A program made the position numbers and the translations under genes. Positions 16,296 through 25,848 of a stretch of DNA of 46,344 nucleotides are shown one piece after another. The notes below the pieces were generated by a model, which worked only from the letters and a program-made list of their open reading frames with translations, made no database searches and was not told the DNA's origin. The DNA is from Pontibacillus marinus BH030004 = DSM 16465. Its GTDB lineage: Bacteria > Bacillota > Bacilli > Bacillales > BH030062. Each line of letters opens with the position of its first letter. Within the stretch, counting starts at the first letter, position 1. The DNA is taken from the NCBI RefSeq assembly GCF_000425225.1, contig NZ_KE384334.1, forward strand, positions 94,382 through 140,725. Reading direction: 5' to 3'.

Positions 16296-17637
16296 ATACA
16301 TCCCCCAATTCTTGAACGAAGCGATCAATTTCGTCCTTAGTACGTAGCTCTGTTACAGCGATCAGCATGGCACCTTTCATGTTTTCATCAACCGTTTCAA
16401 GGTCAAAACCACCGATAAATCCTTTCTCTTCTAACTTCTCATTAATAGAAGTAACCGAGTCAGAGAACTGAACAACAAGCTCATTAAAGAATGGTCCATG
16501 ATATTTCACAGGTATGTTTGCTTCTTGTAACTTCGCATATGCATAACGTGCTTTCTGCATGTTTTGATAAGCCATTTCTTTTAGCCCTTGTTTCCCTAGA
16601 GCACTTAGAGCTACAGATGATGCTAAAGCATTAAGTGCCTGATTTGAACAGATATTCGAGGTTGCTTTATCACGGCGGATATGTTGCTCACGAGCTTGAA
16701 GCGTTAATACGAAACCACGACGGCCTTCTTCGTCTTTTGTTTGACCGACAAGGCGACCTGGAACTTTACGCATTAGCTTTTTCGTTGTAGCGAAATACCC
16801 ACAATGAGGTCCACCAAATTGTGCTGGAATACCGAATACTTGCGCATCTCCCACTACAATATCTGCACCAAATTCACCTGGAGGCGTTAAATAGCCTAAT
16901 GAAAGTGGGTTACTAGATACGATGAACATCGTTTTCTTTTGCTGAGAAATGATGTCTTGCACTTCAGCAAGGGGTTCAATTTGTCCATAGAAGTTTGGAT
17001 ATTGAATAACCACACTCGCTGTATCCTCATCAATTTCACGCTTAACAGCTTCAAGGTCCGTTACGCCATCCTTTTCATCGATCTCTACAACTTCAAGGTT
17101 TGGTCCTTTAGCATAGGAATGGATGACTTCGCGGGACTGAGGGTGTACAGTTTTCGAAACGATAATTTTTTTCTTTTTCGTCTGGCCTGCACTTAAATTC
17201 ACAGCTTCAGCTAAGGCTGTACCGCCGTCGTACATGGAAGAGTTCGCAATATCCATGCCTGTTAATTCAGAGATCATTGTTTGGAATTCAAAGATCGCTT
17301 GTAGTTCCCCTTGGGAAATCTCAGGTTGATAAGGTGTGTAAGCTGTGTAAAATTCAGAACGTGAAATGACATGATCTACAATAGATGGAATGTAGTGATC
17401 ATATACACCTGCTCCTAAAAAGGATGTGTAATCTTTTGTGTTAACATTTCGGTTGGCCAAGCGAGACATTTCTCGTACGAGTTCAGGTTCACTTAGCGCT
17501 TTTTTAATATTTAATTCTCCACGAAAACGCACCTTTTCAGGTATGTCTTGAAATAATTCCTCAGATGACTGAACCCCAATCGAATCAAGCATCGCATTTT
17601 TGTCTTGTTCAGTCATTGGTAAATAACGATAGGTCAT
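16288..17637 (-). CDS. gcvPA: Glycine dehydrogenase (decarboxylating), subunit 1
   Basis: Subunit 1 of the P-protein of the glycine cleavage system. The 449-residue protein has the family N-terminus [18 protein letters not shown], followed by [13 protein letters not shown], and the conserved [10 protein letters not shown] region near the C-terminus. GGGGGAG lies 7 bases before the ATG. It is the middle gene of gcvT-gcvPA-gcvPB; 29 bases separate it from gcvT. gcvH is not in the window. Confidence 0.96.
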   Translation of the reverse strand: MTYRYLPMTEQDKNAMLDSIGVQSSEELFQDIPEKVRFRGELNIKKALSEPELVREMSRLANRNVNTKDYTSFLGAGVYDHYIPSIVDHVISRSEFYTAYTPYQPEISQGELQAIFEFQTMISELTGMDIANSSMYDGGTALAEAVNLSAGQTKKKKIIVSKTVHPQSREVIHSYAKGPNLEVVEIDEKDGVTDLEAVKREIDEDTASVVIQYPNFYGQIEPLAEVQDIISQQKKTMFIVSSNPLSLGYLTPPGEFGADIVVGDAQVFGIPAQFGGPHCGYFATTKKLMRKVPGRLVGQTKDEEGRRGFVLTLQAREQHIRRDKATSNICSNQALNALASSVALSALGKQGLKEMAYQNMQKARYAYAKLQEANIPVKYHGPFFNELVVQFSDSVTSINEKLEEKGFIGGFDLETVDENMKGAMLIAVTELRTKDEIDRFVQELGDVYA

Positions 17638-17666
17638 TGTATAGCTCCCCCTTTACCTCTCCATGA

Positions 17667-18767
17667 TTAACGCTTATAAAATGGTGTTGGAACAACTTTC
17701 GCACGTAAACGACGCTTACGTACTTGAACTTCTACTTCTTGCCCTTCTTCTGTATATTTCACAGGAAGTAGTGCAAGACCAATTCGCTTATCAAGAGTAG
17801 GTGACTGTGTACCTGTTGTTACAAAGCCAACTTCCTCTCCCCCTACATATACTGGGTAGTCCGTACGTGGAATCCCTTTATCAATCATTTCAATTCCAAC
17901 AAGCTTACGGGCAGGGCCTTCTTCTTTTTGTTTCGCCAACACTTCTTTACCAAAAAAGTCTGCTTCTTTTTTCGCTTTAACGGCAAATCCCATACCTGCT
18001 TCAACAGGTGTAATGTCTGGGCTGAGTTCCTGCCCATATAATGGTAGATTTGCTTCAAAGCGTAATGTGTCACGAGCTCCAAGACCAATCGGCTGTACAC
18101 CGTCGTCTTTTCCTTCTTCTAAAATCGCTCTCCAAAGCGCACCGCCAGAAGACTGATCAATATAAATTTCAAAGCCATCCTCTCCTGTATATCCAGTACG
18201 AGAAACGATTGCTTTGTGCTCAATTCCTTTAAAGTCAACGTCTTGCTTAAAACGGAAGAACTTAATTTCTGAAAGGTCTTCGACTGTTAAACGTTGCAAA
18301 ATTTCTTCGGCTTTCGGACCTTGCAAAGCTAATTGCACATAATGGTCAGAGTGGTTTTCCATTGTTGCATCTTCTGTAAGATGTTGATTTAACCAATCAT
18401 AATCTTTTTTTGTATTTGCAGCATTCACTACAAGTAAATATTTTTGTTCATCAAGCTTATAGACTAATAAATCATCTACTGTACCGCCGTTCTCATAGCA
18501 CATAATTGTGTATTGAGCTCGGTTAACAGTTAGTTTGGATACATCATTTGTCAGCATCTTTTGTAAAAATGCTTCACTTTCTGGTCCCTCAACTAAAATC
18601 TCTCCCATATGGGAAACGTCAAACAAACCAGCTTTTGTACGTGTTGCTTCGTGTTCTTCTTTAATAGAAGAAAATTGTACAGGAAGATCCCAACCACCAA
18701 AATCAATGGTTTTTGCACCCGATCTTTCGTATTCCGGAAACAGTGGTGTTCGTTTCAATTCAGACAT
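17667..18767 (-). CDS. gcvT: Aminomethyltransferase (glycine cleavage T-protein)
   Basis: The T-protein takes the aminomethyl group from GcvH and forms 5,10-methylene-THF, releasing ammonia. The 366-residue length is standard. Visible motifs include the N-terminal [28 protein letters not shown], and the folate-site Asp in TNDVSKL; the C-terminal beta-barrel starts near residue 280. It is the first gene of the operon and lies directly behind a tandem glycine riboswitch, so the operon should be switched on by excess glycine. Confidence 0.97.
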   Translation of the reverse strand: MSELKRTPLFPEYERSGAKTIDFGGWDLPVQFSSIKEEHEATRTKAGLFDVSHMGEILVEGPESEAFLQKMLTNDVSKLTVNRAQYTIMCYENGGTVDDLLVYKLDEQKYLLVVNAANTKKDYDWLNQHLTEDATMENHSDHYVQLALQGPKAEEILQRLTVEDLSEIKFFRFKQDVDFKGIEHKAIVSRTGYTGEDGFEIYIDQSSGGALWRAILEEGKDDGVQPIGLGARDTLRFEANLPLYGQELSPDITPVEAGMGFAVKAKKEADFFGKEVLAKQKEEGPARKLVGIEMIDKGIPRTDYPVYVGGEEVGFVTTGTQSPTLDKRIGLALLPVKYTEEGQEVEVQVRKRRLRAKVVPTPFYKR

Positions 18768-18827
18768 TACGCTACCTCCTATTTACTAATGATTCATCAC
18801 TTTCTTAGCCAATCGTATAAAAAAGGG

Positions 18828-19060
18828 CATTAAAAAAACAGAGAATCCACACCCTTTTGTGTTATTCCCTGTCCATTCACCAGAAAGTTTCGCAGTTATG
18901 TAAGCGCATTCAACTATAGTAAACGACTGCTTGCTTCTTGGGTGGCCTAATGTGGTTAGGCACTCTCCAGAGGTGCGTCCTACAAGAGTCTTTTTGCCTG
19001 AGAGATTCACTAATGTTTGCTCCTTCGGCGCCACGTTTTCCGTAGTCTCTCCTCTTGTAA
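18828..19060 (-). ncRNA. Tandem glycine riboswitch (gcvT motif)
   Basis: The minus strand shows two successive glycine aptamers. The first has GGCGCCGAAGGAGCAA and TGAATCTCTCAGGCAAA with the closing CTCTGGAGAG. The second has CCACCCAAGAAGCAAG and GCGAAACTTTCTGGTGAATGGACAGG. The expression platform is a terminator hairpin (about 18838-18872) with a T7 run just upstream of the gcvT ribosome binding site. Glycine binding is expected to prevent termination. Confidence 0.93.
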
Positions 19061-19131
19061 TCATCCGCGATTATGAAATTATAAAAATCGTGCATACTAG
19101 TAATAATAAGTATGATTTCGATTTCACAGCC

Positions 19132-19137
19132 ATTATA
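19132..19137 (-). promoter_or_regulatory. Candidate extended -10 promoter for the gcv riboswitch
   Basis: TGGTATAAT on the minus strand is an extended -10 element about 75 bases upstream of the first aptamer. The -35 (TGCACA) is poor. A second TATAAT at 19078-19083 is an alternative that would start closer to the aptamer. Confidence 0.4.
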
Positions 19138-19211
19138 CCATATGGTTTCTTGACTGTGCAGATAACATTTTGAAATTTATTGCTTTTCTAATATCGGCAG
19201 AGGTGATAGTT

Positions 19212-20876
19212 GTGAACGAACAAATTCAATTAAATACGACTTTTGACGAATCGCTAGAACAAGATCTCATTGCAGAGAATTCATCCTATTGCTCATGGGA
19301 CTTATTCCAAATGGCTTATGAGACTTCCAAACATGTAGCGAACCCTGAATTTCAAGGGCTACAATCACAAAAGTATTTACCGCATGTCGACTTTCTCCCG
19401 CATCAAATGAAATGCGCTGAGCAAGTCGTCGAAAAAATGAACGGTCGCGCTATTCTTGCAGATGAAGTTGGACTTGGAAAAACCATTGAAGCAGGCCTTA
19501 TACTCAAGGAATATATGATTCGTGGTCTAGCGAAGAAGATTCTTATTCTTGCTCCTGCCTCTCTTGTAAACCAGTGGGTTGTTGAAATGAATACGAAATT
19601 TCATATTCCAGCTGTTGCACAACGTAAGACACATGTATGGGAACAAGACGTTGTTGTCTCTTCTATTGATACAGCTAAGCGTGCACCACATCGCGATATT
19701 ATTTTGGATACAGATTATGATTTCATTATTATTGATGAGGCTCATAAACTAAAAAACCATAAGACAAAAAACTATGAATTTGTCCGTTCTCTTAAAAAGA
19801 AATATTGTTTGCTATTAACGGCTACACCGGTTCAAAACCATCTTGTTGATATTTTCAACCTTGTATCGATCTTAAAACCTGGTCACCTTGGTAACTATGA
19901 TGATTTCACAAAACGATTTGGTCGAAATCGCAACCAGCTTTCTAATGATGAGCATTTGAAAGAGCTCGTTAAGAAAGTGATGGTCCGTAATAGTCGTGGT
20001 GAAACCGGAATTGAATGGACGAAGCGAAATGTGGAGACGGTCCATATTGACTTCTCCGAAGAGGAACAAAATACCTATAAATATTTATCAGAGGTAACAA
20101 GTGGTGGTATGGCCTTTACAAATATAACGCTATTACGAGAACTATGCTCAAGTCGAGAAGCATGCTTTTTATCCCTTCAAAACATGCTAAAAAATGAAGA
20201 GATTCACCCTTCTCGTGCGGAGCAACTTCAAGAAGTGATTTCCATGATTGAGCAAATGCCACATCATGCTAAAGCTCAAAAAGTTGTCGATTTAATTGGA
20301 GATTCCAAAGAAAAGTTTATTATTTTCACAGAATATCGTGCTACGCAATACTACTTACAATGGTATCTGCAACAACATGGAATTTCTTCTGTTCCATTCC
20401 GAGGTGGCTTTAAGCGAAGCAAGAAGGATTGGATGAAGCAGCTTTTCCAAAACCATGCCCAAGTACTCATTGCTACAGAAGCAGGTGGCGAAGGAATCAA
20501 CCTTCAATTCTGTAACAACATGATCAACTACGACCTTCCATGGAATCCAATGCGACTCGAACAACGTATCGGTCGTGTACACCGCTTCGGTCAAAAAGAG
20601 GACGTCAATATATATAATTTTGCTATTCGAGATACGATTGAAGAACATGTTCTTTCTTTACTATATGAAAAAATTCAGTTATTCCAACGAGTTGTTGGAA
20701 ACCTTGATGCGATTCTGCAAAAACTTGAGATCGATAATCTGGAAAATGAAATTCAGGATATAGTCTCTCAATCCGCTTCAGAGGGCGAAATGAAAATCAA
20801 ATTAGACAACCTATCCTCTGTTATTTCATACGCTCAAGAACAGGAGGAACAACATGGAACAAGCGGCGCTTCATAA
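19212..20876 (+). CDS. yqhH: SNF2-family DEAD/DEAH helicase YqhH
   Basis: A 554-residue SNF2-type ATPase. Helicase motifs are the P-loop ADEVGLGKTIEAGLIL (about residue 82), DEAH in IIIDEAHKLKN (about 174), LLLTATPVQNH, TEAGGEGINLQFCN and the arginine-finger motif QRIGRVHRFGQ (about 450). The frame is open from 19170, but AGAGGTGATA precedes a GTG at 19212 and gives nearly the length of B. subtilis YqhH. It diverges from the gcvT riboswitch as in B. subtilis. The last 23 bases overlap yqhG. Its cellular role is unknown. Confidence 0.92.
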   Translation: MNEQIQLNTTFDESLEQDLIAENSSYCSWDLFQMAYETSKHVANPEFQGLQSQKYLPHVDFLPHQMKCAEQVVEKMNGRAILADEVGLGKTIEAGLILKEYMIRGLAKKILILAPASLVNQWVVEMNTKFHIPAVAQRKTHVWEQDVVVSSIDTAKRAPHRDIILDTDYDFIIIDEAHKLKNHKTKNYEFVRSLKKKYCLLLTATPVQNHLVDIFNLVSILKPGHLGNYDDFTKRFGRNRNQLSNDEHLKELVKKVMVRNSRGETGIEWTKRNVETVHIDFSEEEQNTYKYLSEVTSGGMAFTNITLLRELCSSREACFLSLQNMLKNEEIHPSRAEQLQEVISMIEQMPHHAKAQKVVDLIGDSKEKFIIFTEYRATQYYLQWYLQQHGISSVPFRGGFKRSKKDWMKQLFQNHAQVLIATEAGGEGINLQFCNNMINYDLPWNPMRLEQRIGRVHRFGQKEDVNIYNFAIRDTIEEHVLSLLYEKIQLFQRVVGNLDAILQKLEIDNLENEIQDIVSQSASEGEMKIKLDNLSSVISYAQEQEEQHGTSGAS

Positions 20877-21702
20877 TTTTTTACACCGATATTTTACAGC
20901 GAATGACTGTGATATTGTTGAGGACCAAGACGGAGTTATGACGGTTCAATTAACAGATGAGGTCGATGAGATGCTCATGAACCGCCCTTTTTATTGGCAT
21001 TATGTTAAACGGATCGGCGGTCAGGGCATGCCTATGAAAGTGACGTTCATTACAAATCCTGAAAAACAAGAAGAAAAAGGCGAATGGATCCATTTTGGTT
21101 CACCACGCCTTCATAAGATGTTTCAAACGTTAAGGGAAAAAGGCAGAATTACAAGGCAGTATGAACAAGTGACACCTTCACAAGGCCAAACGTCACTTGT
21201 TCCTTGGCTAATGATCAATGCTTCTGTACAATACAAAGGTACGCAACGTAAGGATGAAGTACTTTCTATTGGTTTGAATTTAATGAACGGGGGCATGATT
21301 CCAGGAATAATGGAAAAGATTGATCCAAATAAAATCGGTCCCATCATAAATGATTATTGCTTTACCCTAACTCCTATGATTCGTATGCCGAGTGCCATAA
21401 AACGTGTAGAGCAATACATCAACACCTATATTAAGAGTCAGGACCACAGCTGGAGTGTGGATGCCCTTCAACAATTAGAGAGTGAAAAAGAGTTGCTCTC
21501 GTACTTTTTCCGTCATGATTTAGGTAATGAGAGTGAGCAGGAAGAAGATGCAGAGGCAAAAGAAGATGCTGAAAAACGTTATCAGGATGAGCTAAATAAG
21601 TTAGAGGAACGATTTCAGCCTAGCATTTCTGTGGAATTGATAAATGCTGGGGTGTTGTATTTTTCGCAAGAGTCTTCGACGCGTTTTATAAAAGGAGAAT
21701 AA
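20854..21702 (+). CDS. yqhG: YqhG family protein
   Basis: A 282-residue soluble protein with no membrane segments. It reads as YqhG from context: it overlaps the yqhH 3' end by 23 bases and has AGGAGG 6 bases before its ATG. An acidic low-complexity stretch (about residues 220-240, EQEEDAEAKEDAEK) precedes a C-terminal helix. No catalytic motif is recognisable. The constant pairing with YqhH suggests joint function. A terminator follows 5 bases after the stop. Confidence 0.85.
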   Translation: MEQAALHNFLHRYFTANDCDIVEDQDGVMTVQLTDEVDEMLMNRPFYWHYVKRIGGQGMPMKVTFITNPEKQEEKGEWIHFGSPRLHKMFQTLREKGRITRQYEQVTPSQGQTSLVPWLMINASVQYKGTQRKDEVLSIGLNLMNGGMIPGIMEKIDPNKIGPIINDYCFTLTPMIRMPSAIKRVEQYINTYIKSQDHSWSVDALQQLESEKELLSYFFRHDLGNESEQEEDAEAKEDAEKRYQDELNKLEERFQPSISVELINAGVLYFSQESSTRFIKGE

Positions 21703-21707
21703 TTTTT

Positions 21708-21737
21708 GACGTCCAAAGGGAACTTTGGACGTTTTTC
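21708..21737 (+). terminator. Terminator of yqhH-yqhG
   Basis: A perfect 10-bp stem ACGTCCAAAG/CTTTGGACGT with a GGAA loop and a T run follows the yqhG stop. Confidence 0.85.
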
Positions 21738-21748
21738 GCTTATTGCAC

Positions 21749-21784
21749 ATAAAAAGAGCTAAACCCTATACGATTTAGCTCTTT
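21749..21784 (-). terminator. Terminator of yqzE
   Basis: An 11-bp stem AAAGAGCTAAA/TTTAGCTCTTT is followed by T residues on the minus strand, 27 bases after the yqzE stop. Confidence 0.75.
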
Positions 21785-21810
21785 CACTTTTATGAAGTTG
21801 AACATCAAGA

Positions 21811-22002
21811 TCAACTACTTTTGTTTTTGTCTCGCTTAAAGAAGAATTTCAAGGCAAAGGGAAGTACACCAAACATTTGATTGGAGATTGGAGTCTTTTG
21901 GTGCTTCTTCTCTTCTTTACGTTTTTTCTTTTCTTCTTGTGGCAAATCCATATATCGGACGATTTCTTGTGTCATGAACTTCACATAATCATTTCCAGAC
22001 AT
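21811..22002 (-). CDS. yqzE: YqzE family small protein
   Basis: A 63-residue protein matching B. subtilis YqzE: the N-terminal SGNDYVKFMTQEIVRYMD is followed by a lysine-rich helix (EEKKKRKEEKKHQK), FGVLPFALKFF and a basic C-terminus. The final hydrophobic stretch is short and may be membrane-associated. AGAGGTG lies 6 bases before the ATG. In B. subtilis it belongs to the comG neighbourhood. Here it is on the opposite strand, on the far side of aroK from comGA. Function unknown. Confidence 0.85.
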   Translation of the reverse strand: MSGNDYVKFMTQEIVRYMDLPQEEKKKRKEEKKHQKTPISNQMFGVLPFALKFFFKRDKNKSS

Positions 22003-22048
22003 TTTCTTTCACCTCTGGTTATGTGTTTATTCATAGTATAACCAGATT

Positions 22049-22558
22049 TTATGATTTTATAAGGGACTCAATTTCATTGACCACATCATTAATTGATTTA
22101 TGGTCTGTGTTCACAAGTTCATCTGCACATTCCTTATAAACGGGAAGTCTTTTCTCCAATAAGTTTTTACGCTCAACCTCAGGCTTACTCCATAATGGGC
22201 GACTTTCATCATCTTCAAGTCGGGCTGAAATTTCTTCAAAAGATGCATGTAAATAGATAACTGGTCCATGTTCTTTTAATACATCATGATTTTCCTTACG
22301 CTCAACAATGCCTCCACCTGTAGAGATGACAGTACCTTCACGAGAAGAAAGCGCACGTAACACTTCCGTTTCGCGCTTTCGAAAACCTTCCTCCCCCTCA
22401 TTTTTGAATATGTTGGGAATGGTGTCTCCAGTGTCTTCTTCGATTTTTTGATCAAGGTCTATGTATGTTCTATGGGTTTGTTCAGCAAGAAGTTTACCTA
22501 CACTCGATTTCCCGCTTCCCATAAATCCAATTAATACAATATTGTTCATATGTTGCAT
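22049..22558 (-). CDS. aroK: Shikimate kinase
   Basis: This enzyme phosphorylates shikimate at the 3-hydroxyl with ATP. The 169-residue P-loop kinase has Walker A GFMGSGKSSVGK, the shikimate-binding DLD in YIDLDQKIEE, FRKRETEVL, ISTGGGIV and the lid segment SRPLW. Start is uncertain: ATG at 22558 is 3-4 bases from AAGGA and the alternative ATG at 22549 is 12 bases from it. The monocistronic placement between yqzE and comGA is as in related bacilli. With aroQ at 2 kb, two separate shikimate steps are encoded in the window. Confidence 0.95.
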   Translation of the reverse strand: MQHMNNIVLIGFMGSGKSSVGKLLAEQTHRTYIDLDQKIEEDTGDTIPNIFKNEGEEGFRKRETEVLRALSSREGTVISTGGGIVERKENHDVLKEHGPVIYLHASFEEISARLEDDESRPLWSKPEVERKNLLEKRLPVYKECADELVNTDHKSINDVVNEIESLIKS

Positions 22559-22728
22559 CAGTCCTTTTAGTGTTTGATCGACATTTTAAGCACTTAAAGA
22601 CCTTTCGTCAAATTTTCATTAACTAAATCCTCTACAAAATATGCGAAGAAATTTCTAGGTAAGGAAGGAATTACAAAATACCCGTCGAAATATAAGACTT
22701 AGAAACGATATAGGAGGTGACCCATGCC

Positions 22729-23745
22729 TTGAACCAGGCCCAGCAACATGCTGAACATATCTTAGAAAATGCCATTACCTGCGAAGCTTCTGACATCCAT
22801 TTTTGCCCCTATGGCGACAATGTCTATATTTATTTTCGTATAAATGGCAAACGGCAATCTGACTCCATTATTTCTTCATCGGATTATGCTCCTCTTTTAT
22901 CCTACTTCAAATTCACTTCAGGAATGGATATTGGTGAGATATTAAAACCACAAAATGGAATTTCACATTTCCAAGCCAAAAAGACTCCCTGCACTCTTCG
23001 TCTTTCAACACTCCCAGTCAATTCCACAGAAAGTTTAGCTATTCGCATCCTACCTCAAGAACGCATACCACAATTACACCAATTGTTTATGTTTCCTTAT
23101 CAGCTTCAACGGATGAAAAAATGGATCACAAACCAATCTGGAATTATTGTGTTTACAGGTCCTACTGGTAGCGGTAAAACCACTACGCTATATGCTTTGC
23201 TATCCTCTCTCCTCCAGGAAAAATCTTATCAAACCATTACATTAGAAGACCCTATCGAACAGGAACTCCAAGATATTTTACAGGTTCAAGTAAATGAAAA
23301 AGCTGGTATTGATTATAATGCAGGCTTAAAAGCAGCATTACGACATGACCCCGACATTATTATGGTGGGTGAAATTCGTGATAAAAAGACAGCTGAATTT
23401 GCATTTCATGCCGCACATACAGGGCATTTAGTACTCACAACACTACACGCAAAAAATGCATACGGTACCATTTTTCGTTTATTGGAAATGGGCATTTCTA
23501 AAACTGATTTAGAGCAAACGTTAATCTCTATAGCCTCCCAACAATTATTACCGACCACGATCGCCAATCCTCATGAGCCACAAAGAGCTCCCCATCGTGC
23601 AGCTATTCTTGAGTTATTAGAAGGAAGCTTGCTTCGAAATGCGATTAATGGAGATCCTCCACAACAATCCAACAAGTATCGCTCATTTTCTCATTTAAGG
23701 AGGAAAGCTTATGCGCTTGGCTATATCTCTCAAGAATCGATTTAG
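22729..23745 (+). CDS. comGA: Competence type IV pilus ATPase ComGA
   Basis: GspE/PilB-type secretion ATPase that powers assembly of the competence pseudopilus. Walker A is GPTGSGKTTT (about residue 144), with the Asp box ITLEDPIE, Walker B DPDIIMVGEIRD and the His box THLHAK-like TTLHAKN. The frame opens at a GTG at 22717 that lies inside the Shine-Dalgarno AGGAGGTGA, so the TTG at 22729 (8-base spacing) is the likely start, giving 338 residues. The ATG between them is out of frame and meets a stop after two codons. First of seven overlapping comG genes. No convincing ComK boxes were found upstream. Confidence 0.94.
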   Translation: MNQAQQHAEHILENAITCEASDIHFCPYGDNVYIYFRINGKRQSDSIISSSDYAPLLSYFKFTSGMDIGEILKPQNGISHFQAKKTPCTLRLSTLPVNSTESLAIRILPQERIPQLHQLFMFPYQLQRMKKWITNQSGIIVFTGPTGSGKTTTLYALLSSLLQEKSYQTITLEDPIEQELQDILQVQVNEKAGIDYNAGLKAALRHDPDIIMVGEIRDKKTAEFAFHAAHTGHLVLTTLHAKNAYGTIFRLLEMGISKTDLEQTLISIASQQLLPTTIANPHEPQRAPHRAAILELLEGSLLRNAINGDPPQQSNKYRSFSHLRRKAYALGYISQESI

Positions 23746-24772
23746 AGGATCACCTATCAAGAAACCTTCTCCCCATCAACAAATTCAGTTTCTAAATCGT
23801 TTGTCCAATCTTCTTAACAGAGGTTACTCTCTGATGAGTGCACTAAGTATATTGTATTTCGACCCTGCCTTAAAAAAGGTAATTGAACACATCCATCCGC
23901 ATTTACTCTCTGGCACCTCGTTACATGAAGCACTTGAAGAATTGGGGTTTTCAAAATATGTGGTCTCTTATCTCTATTTCTCTAGAGAATATGGAAATTT
24001 ACGGAGAGCTCTATCCCAAAGCGCAATGATTTTGGAACAACAAGTGGAGTTTAAGAAAAAATTCCAAAAGGTGATCCGCTACCCAGTTGTCCTCTTCATC
24101 TTGTTTTTTGGTTTGCTTCTTTTTGTTAAGGTTTTTCTGCTCCCTACATTCCTTCAACTCTACGCTTCCATGAATGTCCAATCCACTACCATTATGACTA
24201 CATTAAAATGGCTCGATCGATCCTTGTATTTTATTTTGGGTTTCTCTATATTCACTGTCCTTTGCATTACTGGAATCGTCATAAGTCAAAAGAGATCTCC
24301 AATTGAGAGGGTTTTATCAGTTTATCGACGCATTCCCGGTTGGAGGACCTATCTTAAGACTCAAACATCCTATTTGTTTTCCTATCACTTCAGTTCCCTA
24401 TTAAAGTCGGGAATGTCAATTAAACAATGCTTATCCATTATGCGAGACCAAAGACACTTCCCGATTTTAGCCTTCCATGCCTCATGTATGTTCAAAGATT
24501 TAGAAAGAGGAAGCAGTTTAGCCCATTCCGTACAAAAGCAGCTCTTTTTTCATGAAGACATGTCCCAACTTATCAGCCGTAATCAAAACGACGGTCGTCT
24601 CGACCAAGACCTAGAGGTTTATGCAGAGTGGATCATTGATGAACTACAACAAGGGTTATTAAAAATACTCACGCTTATTCAGCCACTCATGTTTATCCTT
24701 TTAGCAGTTTTCATTATGATGATCTACTCATCCATTATGCTCCCTTTACTTGAATGGATGAGACAAATTTAA
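23711..24772 (+). CDS. comGB: Competence type IV pilus platform protein ComGB
   Basis: GspF/PilC-type polytopic inner-membrane protein that anchors the ATPase. The 353-residue protein has two T2SSF repeats (about residues 28-140 and 220-340) and three strong hydrophobic segments (around 125-150, 170-195 and the C-terminal 318-345). AAGGAGG lies 7 bases before the ATG. The start lies 35 bases inside comGA, supporting coupling within the operon. Confidence 0.93.
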   Translation: MRLAISLKNRFRGSPIKKPSPHQQIQFLNRLSNLLNRGYSLMSALSILYFDPALKKVIEHIHPHLLSGTSLHEALEELGFSKYVVSYLYFSREYGNLRRALSQSAMILEQQVEFKKKFQKVIRYPVVLFILFFGLLLFVKVFLLPTFLQLYASMNVQSTTIMTTLKWLDRSLYFILGFSIFTVLCITGIVISQKRSPIERVLSVYRRIPGWRTYLKTQTSYLFSYHFSSLLKSGMSIKQCLSIMRDQRHFPILAFHASCMFKDLERGSSLAHSVQKQLFFHEDMSQLISRNQNDGRLDQDLEVYAEWIIDELQQGLLKILTLIQPLMFILLAVFIMMIYSSIMLPLLEWMRQI

Positions 24773-24790
24773 CGGAAAGGAAGTTTTATT

Positions 24791-25099
24791 ATGAAAAATG
24801 AAAAAGGGTTTACGCTTGTGGAGATGCTCATCGTTTTAATGATTATCTCAACCCTTCTCTTAATTACAATTCCCAACATTGCATCGAACAATAGCTTAGT
24901 CCAAGAAAAAGGGTGCGATGCTCTAATCAAGCTTGCAGAAACTCAAGCACAAGCATATCGAATCGAGAATGGATCTTTACCAACAGATCTACAAACCCTC
25001 GTTGATGACAACTTTTTAGAACAAAGTACATGCCCAGGAGGAGATCAACTTGAAATCTTACAAGATGGGACCGTACAGAAAGTGGTGGTTTCTCCATAA
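24791..25099 (+). CDS. comGC: Major pseudopilin ComGC
   Basis: A 102-residue type IV-like pilin. The prepilin peptidase site is NEKG|FTLVEM, with cleavage after Gly6 and Glu at +5, followed by a hydrophobic helix (residues 7-28). Two cysteines (in KGCDAL and STCPGG) could form the intramolecular disulfide known from ComGC. It follows comGB by 18 bases with GGAAAGGAAG as ribosome binding site. Processing by ComC is expected, but comC is not in the window. Confidence 0.94.
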   Translation: MKNEKGFTLVEMLIVLMIISTLLLITIPNIASNNSLVQEKGCDALIKLAETQAQAYRIENGSLPTDLQTLVDDNFLEQSTCPGGDQLEILQDGTVQKVVVSP

Positions 25100-25532
25100 C
25101 TCAAAGGGTTTCACACTCGTTGAGATGCTCGTTGTATTATTTATATGGTCTGTCTTCATTGGGATTATGATTACCTTAAGTCCCTCTCTTTTTCATAAAC
25201 AAAAGGAAGAAGCTTTTATGGAACAATTTCAAGCAGATGTGCTTTGGGTTCAGCAACAAACCATGACTACCAGAACCCATTACTCCATAATATTTTTACC
25301 TGAAGAAAAAACGTATCGTATTTTAAAAAATCGCTTTTTTATCGTTGAGACTCGTACACTCCCTAATGATTGGGAAGTCAGCTTTTCCTACACTTCATTA
25401 GATAGACATATCCGTTTTGATGTCTCTGGGTCCATATTAGAATCTGGAAGTATTCAATTCTTAACTCCTACCAAAAAATTCAAAGTTGTATTTCCAGTTG
25501 GAAAGGCGAGGTATTATGTTCTTGAACAATAG
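25050..25532 (+). CDS. comGD: Competence minor pilin ComGD
   Basis: A 160-residue minor pseudopilin. After a basic 20-residue leader comes the cleavage site SKG|FTLVEM and a hydrophobic helix. The start is TTG at 25050: AGGAGG lies 8 bases upstream, inside comGC, so the two genes overlap by 50 bases. The globular part has no cysteines. Fourth gene of the operon. Confidence 0.92.
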   Translation: MKSYKMGPYRKWWFLHNSKGFTLVEMLVVLFIWSVFIGIMITLSPSLFHKQKEEAFMEQFQADVLWVQQQTMTTRTHYSIIFLPEEKTYRILKNRFFIVETRTLPNDWEVSFSYTSLDRHIRFDVSGSILESGSIQFLTPTKKFKVVFPVGKARYYVLEQ

Positions 25533-25848
25533 AGGATATATGCTTTTGAATAGCTTGTTCTCATTTAGCCTATTCCTGATACTAACGTTTTCCCTGCTCC
25601 CAATGATCCATACAGTTTATAAAGAGCAAATGATACTAGATGAACGCAGATTTTGGCTTCATACATTACAAGATGAATTAAGGTTTAGAGATGAATTAAT
25701 CTCACTCCCAACAGTCATAGAGTTAGATCGGCATGAGCAAGTAGCTCGTGTTACTTTCCAATACAAATCTACTCTAATTGAGGGCTGCATAGAGTGGACA
25801 AATGAGAGGGGGACTGAGGAGCGTGAATGTTTATATAAAAAACCTTAA
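25516..25848 (+). CDS. comGE: Competence minor pilin ComGE
   Basis: A 110-residue minor pilin with N-terminus MFLNNRG|YMLLNSL. The pilin Glu at +5 is replaced by Asn, a deviation seen in minor pilins. One hydrophobic helix (about residues 8-32) and a small domain with two cysteines (EGCIEW, ERECLY) follow. The frame extends upstream to a TTG at 25486, but AGGCGAGG 4 bases before the ATG at 25516 favours the latter, giving a 17-base overlap with comGD. Confidence 0.85.
   Translation: MFLNNRGYMLLNSLFSFSLFLILTFSLLPMIHTVYKEQMILDERRFWLHTLQDELRFRDELISLPTVIELDRHEQVARVTFQYKSTLIEGCIEWTNERGTEERECLYKKP

Noticed and set aside
18786-19095. ORFs of 61-92 codons on the minus strand
   Set aside because: They lie within the glycine riboswitch, which fully explains the sequence conservation there.
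22559-22728. ComK boxes (AAAA-N5-TTTT) upstream of comGA
   Set aside because: Only partial matches such as TTAAAGACCTTTC are present, and no pair with the correct spacing.
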